This document shows positions 8,739 through 18,048 of a DNA stretch of 64,000 nucleotides, piece by piece. Made by a program: the position numbers and the translations under genes. Where the stretch lies: the NCBI GenBank assembly GCA_002729725.1, contig PBYS01000060.1:62001-126000 (forward strand), written 5' to 3'. The stretch is from Puniceicoccaceae bacterium (GTDB taxonomy: Bacteria; Verrucomicrobiota; Verrucomicrobiia; Opitutales; Coraliomargaritaceae). The notes below the pieces were generated by a model that saw only the letters and a program-made list of their open reading frames with translations, was not told the origin of the DNA and made no database searches. Position 1 is the stretch's first letter. Every line of letters starts with the position of its first letter.

Positions 8739-10804
8739 TGGACGAAACTCAGAAGTGGGAACGCCGACTGCTTCGTGAGCGCACTGCGCGACGTGAAGCG
8801 GAGCGTTTGCTCGAAGTTAAGAGCTTCGATCTATACAAAAAAACCTGTGAGCTCGATGATTTAGTCGCGCAGCAGCAGGTCACGATTGAAGAGAGGACGC
8901 ACGACTTAGCACAAGCGAGTGCGCAGGCAGTCATGCTCTTCGACGCGGTCAGCCACACGGATAATGGGGTCCTCATTACCGGCCCTGATAATACTGTGAT
9001 TTGGGCGAATAAAGCGACGCAGCGCATTTCAGGCTATAGCCCAGATGAGTTGATTGGTCACAAACCTGGCGGCTTACTCCAAGGAGAAGAGTCCTCAGAA
9101 GAAACGCGACAATACATGCGCGAAAAAATCGCTGCGAGAGAGCCCTTTGAAGTCGAGATTTTAAATTACTCGAAAAATACAAAGAAGGCTTATTGGGCGC
9201 ACATACAAGCAACCCCAGTTTTTGACGAGGAGAAGTCGTTTAAATATTTTATCGCGATTCAATCGGATATAACTGAAGCACGTAAAACCCAGGAACGGCT
9301 CGCTCAAGAGAGCTCGCGGGCGAACCAATTGGCTGAGAAAGCTGAAGAGGCAAATCTAGCAAAAACACGCTTTCTAGCAACCATGAGTCACGAACTAAGG
9401 ACGCCACTCAATGGTATTATTGGCTATTCGCAGGTTCTGGAAAATGAGCGCAGCTTGGATTCGAAGCAAATTAAGCAAATCCGGATCATACGACGCAGCG
9501 GCGAACACTTACTGGCATTGATTAATGATCTGCTGGACGTCTCTAAAATCGAACAGGGCGGCCATCGCCTAAGTCCGACGCGCTTCGATTTAGAAGGCAT
9601 GCTTAATAGCGTGATAGACATTGTTCAGTCAAAAGCAGACGAGAAGAATTTACAGCTGCGAAAGCTCTATCGCACGCAAGACCTCCTCGATTCTCAGGAT
9701 AAAATTTACCTCATTGCCGATTCGCGCTCGCTTCGGCAGGTCTTATTAAATCTGCTCGGTAATGCGATTAAGTTTACGGAGGAAGGCTCGATCTCTTTGA
9801 ATGTCGAGCTGTTATCCTTAAAGTCAGATCGGGGCCGTATTCGTTTCGAAGTCACAGATACTGGGCGCGGCATTCCGGCTGATAAGCGTGAGGCATTATT
9901 TAAACCTTTTCGCCAAGTGGATGAAGCGCGCGACGTAGTCAACGGCACAGGTCTGGGCTTATATATTGCGCAAAAGTTTGTCATGTTGATGGGAGGTGAA
10001 ATCCTAATCGAAAGCACAGTGCTGGAAGGTAGCTGCTTCTACTTCGAGCTCGAGTTCCCCTTGGAGATCTCCCAGGAGCCGACGGCTACGAATGGAGATT
10101 CGAACGAATACAAGGGCGATGGATTCCCAGTCGCTTACTCAGGACCGCCGAAAAAGATCTTAATCGTAGATGACGTGAAGGATAATCGTTTGCTGCTAAA
10201 TGATTTATTAGAACCCGTAGGCTTTGATCTTGATGTGGCCGAAAACGGACATGAAGCGCTACGCTTGATTCGACAGAATTCATATGATTTAGTGCTCAGC
10301 GATGTAATCATGCCATTCATGAGTGGCTACGAGCTCGTCGAGGCAGTTCGAGCCGACCCCAAGATTGCGAAAACCCCCATATTTGCGATATCAGCCAGTT
10401 TAATGCAACTGTCTACGATGGAGAAACAGCGCATGCGAAAGTTCGATAGCTTTATCGCAAAACCAGTGAATGCGAATGATTTATTTGATGCGATCCGTGC
10501 CCCGCTTAAAGTGGATTGGCTTTACTCGAATAGCGCGCGTCCTCCAAAAACAAAAACTCCTGATAATCATTCTCGAGCTAGTGAAGGGCCAAATTATTTG
10601 CAAAACCCAATTGCTGAGTTGATACAAGAACTCCTGATATTAGCGCGTGTTGGAGACGTAAAAGCCCTGCAGCAAAGTTTGCCGCAATTGCGTGAAACCG
10701 ATCAGGACACAGCGATCAAAGTGGAAAACTATTTAAATAACTACAAAATGGATCAAATCATCACTGAACTCGAATCCTCACTCGGAAGGATATCACATGC
10801 ATAA
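8738..10804 (+). CDS. H-NOX-associated hybrid histidine kinase (PAS-HisKA-HATPase-REC)
   Basis: The start is taken at ATG 8738, overlapping the H-NOX stop by one base; an upstream ATG at 8711 would lie inside that gene. Order of parts in 688 residues: an N-terminal coiled coil (ERRLLRERTARREAERLLE, typical of H-NOX partner kinases), PAS (about 65-180), HisKA with His218 in MSHELRTPLNGIIGY, HATPase with DTGRGIPADK and GTGLGLYIAQ, then a receiver with LVLSDVIMPFMSG carrying the phospho-Asp. The last 70 residues are a helical tail. There is no transmembrane segment, so it is cytosolic like its sensor. It probably autophosphorylates unless held by NO-bound H-NOX and passes phosphate on through its receiver. 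No Hpt protein is encoded nearby; the receiver gene at 13622 and the phosphatase at 11914 are likely downstream parts. Confidence 0.92.
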   Translation: MDETQKWERRLLRERTARREAERLLEVKSFDLYKKTCELDDLVAQQQVTIEERTHDLAQASAQAVMLFDAVSHTDNGVLITGPDNTVIWANKATQRISGYSPDELIGHKPGGLLQGEESSEETRQYMREKIAAREPFEVEILNYSKNTKKAYWAHIQATPVFDEEKSFKYFIAIQSDITEARKTQERLAQESSRANQLAEKAEEANLAKTRFLATMSHELRTPLNGIIGYSQVLENERSLDSKQIKQIRIIRRSGEHLLALINDLLDVSKIEQGGHRLSPTRFDLEGMLNSVIDIVQSKADEKNLQLRKLYRTQDLLDSQDKIYLIADSRSLRQVLLNLLGNAIKFTEEGSISLNVELLSLKSDRGRIRFEVTDTGRGIPADKREALFKPFRQVDEARDVVNGTGLGLYIAQKFVMLMGGEILIESTVLEGSCFYFELEFPLEISQEPTATNGDSNEYKGDGFPVAYSGPPKKILIVDDVKDNRLLLNDLLEPVGFDLDVAENGHEALRLIRQNSYDLVLSDVIMPFMSGYELVEAVRADPKIAKTPIFAISASLMQLSTMEKQRMRKFDSFIAKPVNANDLFDAIRAPLKVDWLYSNSARPPKTKTPDNHSRASEGPNYLQNPIAELIQELLILARVGDVKALQQSLPQLRETDQDTAIKVENYLNNYKMDQIITELESSLGRISHA

Positions 10805-11909
10805 AACTAAACGCACGATACTATTGGTTGATGATAGTGTTCCAAATGTTGATGTACTGTTGGACCTGCTCGATGGCCTGGGGCATCGTGTACTAGTCGC
10901 TGAGAATGGCGAATCCGCGCTTCAACGGTGCCGCTTAGCGAAGCCAGATGTTATTTTCATGAATACTATTCTGCCAGGGATTGACGGGGTCGAGTGTTGT
11001 CGTCGAATCAAAGCTGAAGCAGAATTTAGACAAATCCCCGTGGTCATTATGTCAGACGACAGCGACGACGGGGAATTGCGTAGTCATTGTTTTAAATCGG
11101 GTGCATGTGCCTTTATCACGAAACCAGCCATACGGGATGAAGTGGTTGCAATTTTAAATAATCAATTAGAGCTAATTGAATTGCGCGAGCAGGTCAAAAC
11201 TTCGAACGGAGCCGAAGCACGTTCATTGGAAGAGTTTGATCTCCTCGTGGACTTTATCGCGCATGACATGAAAAGTCCAATCGTATGCATTACTGGCTTT
11301 GCAGAAGAGCTAGCGGAGCAGTTTTCAGAAGTTGAAGTCGATGCGGAATGGCATGAGTTTCTAGGCTATATACATCATTCGGCAAATGATGTTGATATTA
11401 TATTAGAGGCACTGGTGCTGCTCAAAAATTTAAGGACACTAGAATGGCGAGAACCAGAACTGGTGAAACTAGAAAGCTTGTTTCAAGGGGTGCTGTCTCG
11501 CTATGAGCAGTTTGAATCTTACAAGCCGCTAGAAATGAACGCGAGCTGTAACGATTACTCTGTGATTTCTCAGCCTACCCTGCTGGAAGAACTCGTCTTT
11601 ATCCTAATTCGTAATTTTGGCAATCTGATAGAGCCTGGAGAGACTTTACAATTGAACGTAGAAATCGAGAGCTCCAATAATGGGCAAATCTTGCTGCGTT
11701 TAAATGCAAATACGAGAGCAATGACCGATGTGGAATTGTCTCATATTTTAGAACCTCTACAGGGTAAAAAGCGTAAACGAGTAAAAGATGTTAGCATTCA
11801 GATGTTATGCGCACAGAAAATCATTTCATACCTAGCGATTAATGCATGGGCAGAACATGGTCCCAAAGATTCGTTAACGGTATGCCTGAACCTAGAAACT
11901 GGAGGATGA
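10797..11909 (+). CDS. Degenerate receiver plus degenerate histidine-kinase-like protein
   Basis: It overlaps the hybrid kinase by eight bases, with AGGA six bases before the ATG. Residues 5-125 form a receiver: Asp12/Asp13, Ser86 and Lys109 are present, but the phosphoacceptor site reads VIFMNTILPGIDG, so Asp56 is replaced by Asn. Residues 147-215 resemble a HisKA helix pair with His156 in FIAHDMKSPI. The C-terminal region sits where the ATPase domain should be but lacks recognisable N, G1 and G2 boxes. It is therefore unlikely to work as an ordinary kinase or phosphoreceiver. It may be a constitutive or ligand-controlled adaptor for the hybrid kinase before it or the RsbW/SpoIIE protein after it. 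The degeneracy is directly visible; the role is inference. Confidence 0.75.
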   Translation: MHKTKRTILLVDDSVPNVDVLLDLLDGLGHRVLVAENGESALQRCRLAKPDVIFMNTILPGIDGVECCRRIKAEAEFRQIPVVIMSDDSDDGELRSHCFKSGACAFITKPAIRDEVVAILNNQLELIELREQVKTSNGAEARSLEEFDLLVDFIAHDMKSPIVCITGFAEELAEQFSEVEVDAEWHEFLGYIHHSANDVDIILEALVLLKNLRTLEWREPELVKLESLFQGVLSRYEQFESYKPLEMNASCNDYSVISQPTLLEELVFILIRNFGNLIEPGETLQLNVEIESSNNGQILLRLNANTRAMTDVELSHILEPLQGKKRKRVKDVSIQMLCAQKIISYLAINAWAEHGPKDSLTVCLNLETGG

Positions 11910-11913
11910 AGCA

Positions 11914-13620
11914 ATGATTCAAGAGTCCTCACTACATATCACTGAGTTTGCCCTCACAAATGATGTAAGCAAGGTTTCATCGATTCGCGATCGATTTGTC
12001 AATTTCCTCAGTTCGCTTGGGCTGAACGAGAGAGAGAAAGACGCCTGGAAACTGGTGTTCACTGAGCTCATTAATAATGCCATTGAACACGGCAGCGGTG
12101 CACAAGCTAATAAAAAAATTTACGCAAGGTGGTGGTCTGTAAATAATTCAGTTTGGCTGGAGACCGAAGACTCTGGTGAAGGGCCACCTCGCAAATTGAT
12201 TCGCAACCCGACCCTGCCCACGGACCCTCTAGCTGAAGGTGGCCGTGGTCTCTACATCATTCAAGAGTTTGCGGACCACTTCAACCATTGGTATAGCTCA
12301 TCAGGCTACATGGCTAAGGTTTGCAAAGGGTATAATCGCTTAAATAACGTGCTCCCTCTTAATCCGGAAATGGATGCCATTTTGGACGAGCTTTCCGACT
12401 GCTACGAGAGCCTGTCGCTTTTTGACCGAATGGCTGCGAATCTGTTACAGGATGAGAGAATTGATCGCTTTGTGCAGTCTGCACTCAATATGTTTATGGA
12501 TGCGCGAGATTATTCGGCAATCCACCTCGAACTGTATCAAGCTGAAAAAAATTCGATCTATCAATGGATCAGTTCTATCGACGCATATGGTGTATTTGGG
12601 CAAATTAACTCTGATGCGTCTGAACTCTTGCGCTTGAATGATTCCATCAATTGGTCGACCAAACGTAGTAACCACCCCTTTAGTAGTGCAGAGAAATATC
12701 CGGTCGGATGTTGTGCTCCCTTGTATGTCGGAGATGAAATTGTCGGTTTAATCGCAGTCGGATGTGAAGCGAATGACCAAATCATCTTGTCCAATGACGT
12801 ACGCAATTTACGCGCCTTAGCCGATATTATCGGAGTTTCTGTCAGTCGTGCTCTTTTAGACATTGAGAAAGACGAACGAAAGCGTCTCGCAACTGAGATG
12901 CATATCGCGACTGAATTACAGCAGCAACTATTACCCATTGATAAAGAGATTTCTGAGATCCCAGGTTATGAGCTTTTTTACAGTAGCATTAGTGCGCTTG
13001 AAGTGGCAGGTGATTTTGTAGAAGTGCGTCAGAATGATGCGGGCGAATATTTAGGCTGTGTAATTGATGTGATGGGCAAAGGCGTCTCCGCAGCCATTTT
13101 AGCGGGCATTTTTCGCAGCCAATTTATCGCCTACTCTTTTCGCGGAGGCTCCCTGTCGACTTTCATTGAAGGCGTCAATCAATCTCTAGAAAGCCAACTC
13201 GGAGGTGCGACTATGTTTATCACCGCCTTTATTTTTAAGATCAACCCCGAGTCACATGAGATCACCTATGGAGCAGCAGGACATCCTCCCGCCCTACTCT
13301 TTCGTGGCGATGGTGCACTCCAAGAGCTCGTTTCTACCGGCCCTCCAATGGGACTATTTCCAGAGATCGAGTATGGGCAAACTCAGATCCAAATGTCAGC
13401 GGGCGATCGACTCATCGCCGTCACCGACGGGCTCTATGAGTGGACTGAGGGGGAAGATATCTTCGGCTGGGAAGCTATGGTTAAGTGGTTTACAGACAAT
13501 CAACATTTGGACTCCAAAACACTCTGGAGTCAGCTGCAAAGTAAGATGCTGCAAGCGCGCGTCTCTCAGTCCATTGAGCAAGAGGATGATGAAACACTCT
13601 TAATTTTAACACGCAAATAA
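11914..13620 (+). CDS. RsbW-type kinase, GAF and SpoIIE/PP2C phosphatase fusion
   Basis: This is a three-domain partner-switching regulator of 568 residues, preceded by GGAGGA. Residues 10-140 are an anti-sigma/HATPase_c domain with N box ELINNAIEHG (Glu51, Asn55), EDSGEG (85-90) and GGRGLYII (109-116), so the ATP site looks intact. Residues about 165-315 fit a GAF sensor. Residues 330-565 are a SpoIIE-type PP2C phosphatase: LEVAGDF (Asp367), DVMGKG (Asp385), GHPP, VTDGLYEW (Asp505) and EDDETLLIL. One protein could thus both phosphorylate and dephosphorylate STAS-domain partners. Two such STAS proteins are encoded in the neighbouring polysaccharide cluster (34520 and 38033). The arrangement recalls SypE of Vibrio fischeri, although there a receiver separates the two enzyme domains. 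Targets are inferred from context. Confidence 0.9.
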   Translation: MIQESSLHITEFALTNDVSKVSSIRDRFVNFLSSLGLNEREKDAWKLVFTELINNAIEHGSGAQANKKIYARWWSVNNSVWLETEDSGEGPPRKLIRNPTLPTDPLAEGGRGLYIIQEFADHFNHWYSSSGYMAKVCKGYNRLNNVLPLNPEMDAILDELSDCYESLSLFDRMAANLLQDERIDRFVQSALNMFMDARDYSAIHLELYQAEKNSIYQWISSIDAYGVFGQINSDASELLRLNDSINWSTKRSNHPFSSAEKYPVGCCAPLYVGDEIVGLIAVGCEANDQIILSNDVRNLRALADIIGVSVSRALLDIEKDERKRLATEMHIATELQQQLLPIDKEISEIPGYELFYSSISALEVAGDFVEVRQNDAGEYLGCVIDVMGKGVSAAILAGIFRSQFIAYSFRGGSLSTFIEGVNQSLESQLGGATMFITAFIFKINPESHEITYGAAGHPPALLFRGDGALQELVSTGPPMGLFPEIEYGQTQIQMSAGDRLIAVTDGLYEWTEGEDIFGWEAMVKWFTDNQHLDSKTLWSQLQSKMLQARVSQSIEQEDDETLLILTRK

Positions 13621-13621
13621 T

Positions 13622-13990
13622 ATGAAAAAGGTTTTAGTAGTCGATGATGACATCGTAATGTTCCGTCTCTTCCAAGTGCAGGTAAAGCGAGCGGGCTGTG
13701 ATGGTTATTTCTTTTGCGACGCTCAATCGGCTTTGGAACAGTTGCAAGATATACAGCCGGATTTAGCTGTATTAGATTACAATCTACCAGATCTAGACGG
13801 TGCGGAACTCTACAAACGCATTCGCAGGACTGCCGGATTGGAGAGTATTCCCATTGTTTTCGTGACTGGTTCGGTGCAGGATGAGGACTTAAAAGCCATC
13901 GAATCACTCGGAGCCGACGCTGTGCTTTCAAAGCCTTTCAGCCCGAGGATCCTACAAAATCTGATTAAGAAGTTACTCAACATTGGATGA
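13622..13990 (+). CDS. Single-domain response regulator, CheY-like
   Basis: This 122-residue protein is only a receiver domain: acidic residues Asp8-Asp10, phosphoacceptor Asp52 in AVLDYNLPDLDG, Thr in IVFVTGS and Lys in LSKPF are all in place. It begins one base after the SpoIIE protein and its stop overlaps the next start (ATGA). It is the only stand-alone receiver in the block and a natural acceptor for the hybrid kinase at 8738. Since the RsbW-SpoIIE protein has no receiver of its own, this protein may deliver the signal to it by binding. That partner is a guess. Confidence 0.9.
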   Translation: MKKVLVVDDDIVMFRLFQVQVKRAGCDGYFFCDAQSALEQLQDIQPDLAVLDYNLPDLDGAELYKRIRRTAGLESIPIVFVTGSVQDEDLKAIESLGADAVLSKPFSPRILQNLIKKLLNIG

Positions 13991-15138
13991 AGAAAAAGAC
14001 GCTCCACCTCTTTATATTTGCAGATGCACTCGGCTGGGAGCTAGTGCAGCACTATGGCATCCTCAAGAAAGTGACTCCCCAGCAGAAGAAATGCGAAACA
14101 CTGTTCGGATATTCCGCAACATGCGACCCGACCATTCTCACTGGTGCTTCGCCCCGTGAGCACGGGCATTTTTCTTTTTTTGTTAAGTGTGATCCAAAGC
14201 GCTCTCCCTTTAAGTTGATGCGCTTTTTTAAGTGGATTCCTGACCGAATCGGAGGTTATCATAAAATTCGCAATCGGCTCAGTCGTTACTTCTCTAAGTC
14301 AAAAGGCTACACTGGCTACTTTCAGCTCTACAGCGTGCCTTTTCGCTTTTTGCCTTGGCTGGACTACACCGAAAAGCAGGACATCTATGAACCAGGCGGT
14401 ATTATCGGTGGGCAGCCCACCATTTTTGAAACCTGGAAGCAGTCAGGCAAAGTCTGGCACCGTTCGAACTGGCGCAATGGCGACGCGGCCAACTATGCCG
14501 AAATGAAGGCACTGATTCGCAAGGGGGAAGTTGAGCTCGCCTACCTTTTTACCGCAGGCCTGGATGCGGCCATGCACCGCTATGGGCCTTGGTCCCCGCA
14601 GGCCAAAGCTGCCTTTTTAGAATTTGAGCAAAAAGTTGAATCACTGGAAGCCTTAGCCAAGGAGCATTACGATGAAGTCCGGATCGCGATCTTCAGTGAC
14701 CACGGCATGACAGAGGTCACGCAGAACTCTGATTTACGTCGTCGCTGCGAAGCACTACCGCTCAAGTATGGTGTAGATTATATCGCCGTCTGGGACTCCA
14801 CAATGGCTCGTTTCTGGTTTTCGACCGATGTCGCACGCGAACAAATTAACGCACTGCTACAGCAGGCCAATGAAGGTGCCATCGTCAGCGATGAGCAACT
14901 CGCAGATTGGCGCTGCGACTTTGCCGACCAGCGCTATGGTGAACTATTTTATTTACTGAAGCCGGGCATCCTATTTGTGCCCTCCTTTCTGAACATGAGC
15001 CATGTGCCTGGAATGCACGGCTACTCTCCCGATGATAAAGATAGTGCGGCCTCTTGGCTCGCTAACTTCGAAAGCAAACACCCCGTCAACCGCCTAGAGG
15101 ATATCTACGCGGTGATGCAAGCCGCCGCGCTCGATTAA
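13987..15138 (+). CDS. Alkaline-phosphatase-superfamily hydrolase (phosphodiesterase-like)
   Basis: This is a two-metal hydrolase of the nucleotide pyrophosphatase/phosphodiesterase type. Visible superfamily residues are Asp13 in FIFADALGWE, a likely nucleophile Thr49 in CDPTILTGASP, the Asp/His pair in FTAGLDAAMHRYG, the IFSDHGM pair and a late His in VPGMHGYSPDD. At 383 residues it is compact, with no signal peptide or membrane segment, so it is probably cytosolic. It overlaps the receiver gene by four bases and abuts the pyrophosphatase gene, so it belongs to the exopolysaccharide/signalling operon. The substrate is not predictable. Candidates are a nucleotide sugar, a lipid-linked sugar phosphate or a phosphonate. 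Confidence 0.8.
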   Translation: MKKKTLHLFIFADALGWELVQHYGILKKVTPQQKKCETLFGYSATCDPTILTGASPREHGHFSFFVKCDPKRSPFKLMRFFKWIPDRIGGYHKIRNRLSRYFSKSKGYTGYFQLYSVPFRFLPWLDYTEKQDIYEPGGIIGGQPTIFETWKQSGKVWHRSNWRNGDAANYAEMKALIRKGEVELAYLFTAGLDAAMHRYGPWSPQAKAAFLEFEQKVESLEALAKEHYDEVRIAIFSDHGMTEVTQNSDLRRRCEALPLKYGVDYIAVWDSTMARFWFSTDVAREQINALLQQANEGAIVSDEQLADWRCDFADQRYGELFYLLKPGILFVPSFLNMSHVPGMHGYSPDDKDSAASWLANFESKHPVNRLEDIYAVMQAAALD

Positions 15139-16779
15139 ATGCCTAAGCCCGCACCTCATTACATTGCAGGTCATAAAAAACCTGATACCGATTCGGCTGT
15201 GGCCGCCGAGGTATTGGCTTGGTTATATCGTGCCAATGCTGCAGAGTTTAAAAATGCGATTCCCGTCTGCCTAGGTCCCCTCAATCGCCAAACACGCTGG
15301 CTCTTCAAACAAGCTGGAATCAAGCCTCCCGAAAGGCGTGATAGTTGTCTCTACACCGCCGAGGAAATTGCCCGCCCCGTGCCTTGTATCTTTCAAGATG
15401 CCCCACTGCGCGAAGCCTTAGAGACCATGCAGCGTAGCTTTAGTGACTTTGTGGTAGTCGTCGATGAGTCAAAGCAGCCTTTGGGCATTGTGAGTGATCG
15501 TACACCGCGCACGAATTATCTATTGCAGTGTAATATTGAAGACCTCATCGGCACTCTACTTGACTTTGAGCACATCATCAAAGGCTTACCGCTCGCGAGG
15601 TTAAACGCGGTTGAGTTACTTGAAGTGCAACGCTTGGAGGTCCCCTTGCATCGACATAGTATTACTGGTAATTGGGACCCACATACAGCCATTGTGATCG
15701 GTGACCGAGATCTATTATTAGAGGATATCGCAAAGAACCCGCCTGCCGCGGTGATCCTGACTGGCGTCTCCGACGAGCGGGCTAAAGCGATCACTCAGCG
15801 ACTCTCCTGTCCGGTCTTCCTCTATCGTGGCTCAGTCATCAGCATGATGACGCGCCTACCAGGCTGCTTTCCCTGTTCTGAGGCGATGATCGAAGATTTC
15901 GCATCCGTCGATAGCCAGATGCGAGAGGACGAGATTTCGAGAGCAATCAAAAACGCTTCTGCGGCCCTATTGGTAATCGATTCTAAAAATCGCGTAATCG
16001 GCAGCATCGCCCCCATCGACTTGCTAAAGCTCAAACGTCCTAAGTTAAGCTTAGTCGATCACAGTGAGCGTGGGCAGGCGATTCACGGGCTGGCCGATGC
16101 AGAGATTGTAGAAATCATCGACCACCACCGACTCGGTGATGTGGAAACCATTTCTCCCCTCAGTATCGATGTCCGCCCGCTGGGATCCACTGCTTCGATC
16201 TTATATGAACGAATTAAGGAGGCTGGACATGAGATTCCACAAGAGATTGCAAAACTCCTGCTGGGGGCACTCATCGCCGATACACTCTTGCTGACTTCAC
16301 CGACGTGCACCGTGTCCGATAAAGCGCGTGCGGCAGATCTCGCGAGCTTGGCCAGTGTGGAGCTAAAAAGCTTCGGGATCGAAGTACTGCGCCAAAACGA
16401 TGAATTAGCCGATGCCACCGCCGAGTCGCTGGTCAGTCGCGATTGCAAGCCTTTCAATTACGAAGGCGTGCATTTTCTTGCGGCACAAGTTGAGACCGTT
16501 GACATCGCGATTTTGACTAGGGAACGCGCAGCAGAGCTTAGCCAAGCCTTCGAAACCAGAGTCAAACTGGAGGGCGCAGCCTTTGGTGCGTTGATGGTGA
16601 CCGATGTCTTGCAGAGTCGGAGCCGCATCATTATAGTGAGCGAAGATGTGCGTTGGCTAGATGCCCATCTACCATCAGAACTGCGTCAAAGTGGCCAAGA
16701 TTGGTTCATCGAAAATTTCGTCTCACGAAAAAAACAACTCATCCCTCTCCTCTTAACCAATATCCGACACGCGCAGTAA
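15139..16779 (+). CDS. Family II (DHH) inorganic pyrophosphatase with CBS/DRTGG regulatory insert
   Basis: This is a probable Mn-dependent diphosphatase. N-terminal motif GHKKPDTDS (11-19), LVDHSE and IDHHRLGD are the DHH metal-binding motifs, and the DHHA2 domain occupies the C-terminus. Between the first motif and the rest of the DHH domain, residues about 70-295 hold two CBS halves (PLREALETMQRSFSDFVVVV is the first) split by a DRTGG-like region. That architecture is known for nucleotide-regulated CBS-PPases of about 545 residues, matching the 546 here. It starts directly after the previous stop. Removal of pyrophosphate would pull nucleotide-sugar synthesis forward, which fits a polysaccharide operon. 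Adenine-nucleotide control is a family property, not seen directly. Confidence 0.88.
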   Translation: MPKPAPHYIAGHKKPDTDSAVAAEVLAWLYRANAAEFKNAIPVCLGPLNRQTRWLFKQAGIKPPERRDSCLYTAEEIARPVPCIFQDAPLREALETMQRSFSDFVVVVDESKQPLGIVSDRTPRTNYLLQCNIEDLIGTLLDFEHIIKGLPLARLNAVELLEVQRLEVPLHRHSITGNWDPHTAIVIGDRDLLLEDIAKNPPAAVILTGVSDERAKAITQRLSCPVFLYRGSVISMMTRLPGCFPCSEAMIEDFASVDSQMREDEISRAIKNASAALLVIDSKNRVIGSIAPIDLLKLKRPKLSLVDHSERGQAIHGLADAEIVEIIDHHRLGDVETISPLSIDVRPLGSTASILYERIKEAGHEIPQEIAKLLLGALIADTLLLTSPTCTVSDKARAADLASLASVELKSFGIEVLRQNDELADATAESLVSRDCKPFNYEGVHFLAAQVETVDIAILTRERAAELSQAFETRVKLEGAAFGALMVTDVLQSRSRIIIVSEDVRWLDAHLPSELRQSGQDWFIENFVSRKKQLIPLLLTNIRHAQ

Positions 16780-16788
16780 GCCATCACT

Positions 16789-18048
16789 ATGTCCGCACAG
16801 CCAAACAACCGTATATTACATATACCTCGTCGCTTCAGTCAGGACGAATGGGGCGGCACAGAAGCCGTGATTACGAATCTATGCACAGCGCAATTGGAAA
16901 TCGGGATGCGCCCTGAAATCCATACCTCCCTTGCTTTATCCGATACTACACAGGAAAACTTCAGGGGCTTTCCGATATATCGTTACAATTACTGCTACCC
17001 CTTTTGGGGGCTGAGTGCTGAGGAAAAACATCAACTCGACAAAAAAGGGGGCAACCTACTCTCATGGCCACTCTACCGGGCACTGCGCCGTGCATCTGAT
17101 GTGCGCATCTTTCATGCACACGTAACCAAGCGCACCGGCGCCTCAGTACTGAAGGCGGCCAAACTGGCTAGACGACCTTGTGTGGTCACACTGCATGGCA
17201 ACATGTTTGACGTACCTAAGGCAGAAGCCGAAGAGGTCGTCGCTTCACAGCAAGGGCACTTCGAATGGGGCCGCATCTTCGGAGCCTACTTCGGAAGTCG
17301 CGCAATGCTAGATGAGGTCGATGCAATTCTCTGTGTCGGTTACTCCGAATATGAAAAAGTAAAGCAGGCGCTTGGCGAGGACCGTGTATATTTTCTGCCC
17401 AATGGAGTCCACCCTGAGCGCTTTGAAGCTAACGACACTGAGCGATCACAAGCTCGTGCAGAACTGGGCTTTGAGCCAGATAGCTTTATCTACGGCTGCA
17501 TCTCACGCCTAGACCCTCAAAAGAATCAATTGCTCTTAATCGAAGCCTTTGCTGCGCTCGCAAAACAAAATCCCAAGGCTGGATTATTGATATGCGGCCC
17601 CATGACAAATGCTGCGTATGCTGCGAAACTTGAGGCCGCTGCCAAGGCCTCTGGCTTTGCTGAGCGGATACGTATTTTGCCACCTGTGACTCCAGACACT
17701 GATGAACATCGTTTGCGCTTTGCGGCCTTAGACTGCTTTGTGCTTCCTTCGCGTCATGAGCCCTTCGGTATTGTAGTCCTCGAGGCCTGGGCAGCAGGAA
17801 AGCCAGTGATCGCTGCCGATGTCGGTGGACTGGGACGCTTAGTGGCACACAAAGAGACTGGTTTAAAATTCGAAAGCGGCGACGTCGAAGCTTTGACGAC
17901 TTACATGCAGCAAATCTCCACGGAGCCTGAATGCCGCCATGCGCTTACTCAGGCCGCACAGGCTGAAGTCAGGCGCAGCTACACGTGGCCGCAAATTGCA
18001 CAGCAACTCGAAACGATTTATCAACAAGTCGAAGCCAAATACCAATGA
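16789..18048 (+). CDS. Glycosyltransferase family 4
   Basis: This is a GT-B retaining glycosyltransferase, likely adding a sugar from a nucleotide donor to the lipid-linked repeat unit at the inner face of the membrane. The N-terminal acceptor half carries the glycine-rich WGGTEAVITNL loop and VTLHGNMFDVP. The C-terminal donor half carries YGCISRLDPQKNQ and the EX7E region RHEPFGIVVLEAWAAGKPVI. At 419 residues it is of normal length with no signal peptide. It is the first of four consecutive glycosyltransferases and overlaps the next start by four bases (ATGA). Donor and linkage cannot be read from sequence. Confidence 0.9.
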   Translation: MSAQPNNRILHIPRRFSQDEWGGTEAVITNLCTAQLEIGMRPEIHTSLALSDTTQENFRGFPIYRYNYCYPFWGLSAEEKHQLDKKGGNLLSWPLYRALRRASDVRIFHAHVTKRTGASVLKAAKLARRPCVVTLHGNMFDVPKAEAEEVVASQQGHFEWGRIFGAYFGSRAMLDEVDAILCVGYSEYEKVKQALGEDRVYFLPNGVHPERFEANDTERSQARAELGFEPDSFIYGCISRLDPQKNQLLLIEAFAALAKQNPKAGLLICGPMTNAAYAAKLEAAAKASGFAERIRILPPVTPDTDEHRLRFAALDCFVLPSRHEPFGIVVLEAWAAGKPVIAADVGGLGRLVAHKETGLKFESGDVEALTTYMQQISTEPECRHALTQAAQAEVRRSYTWPQIAQQLETIYQQVEAKYQ

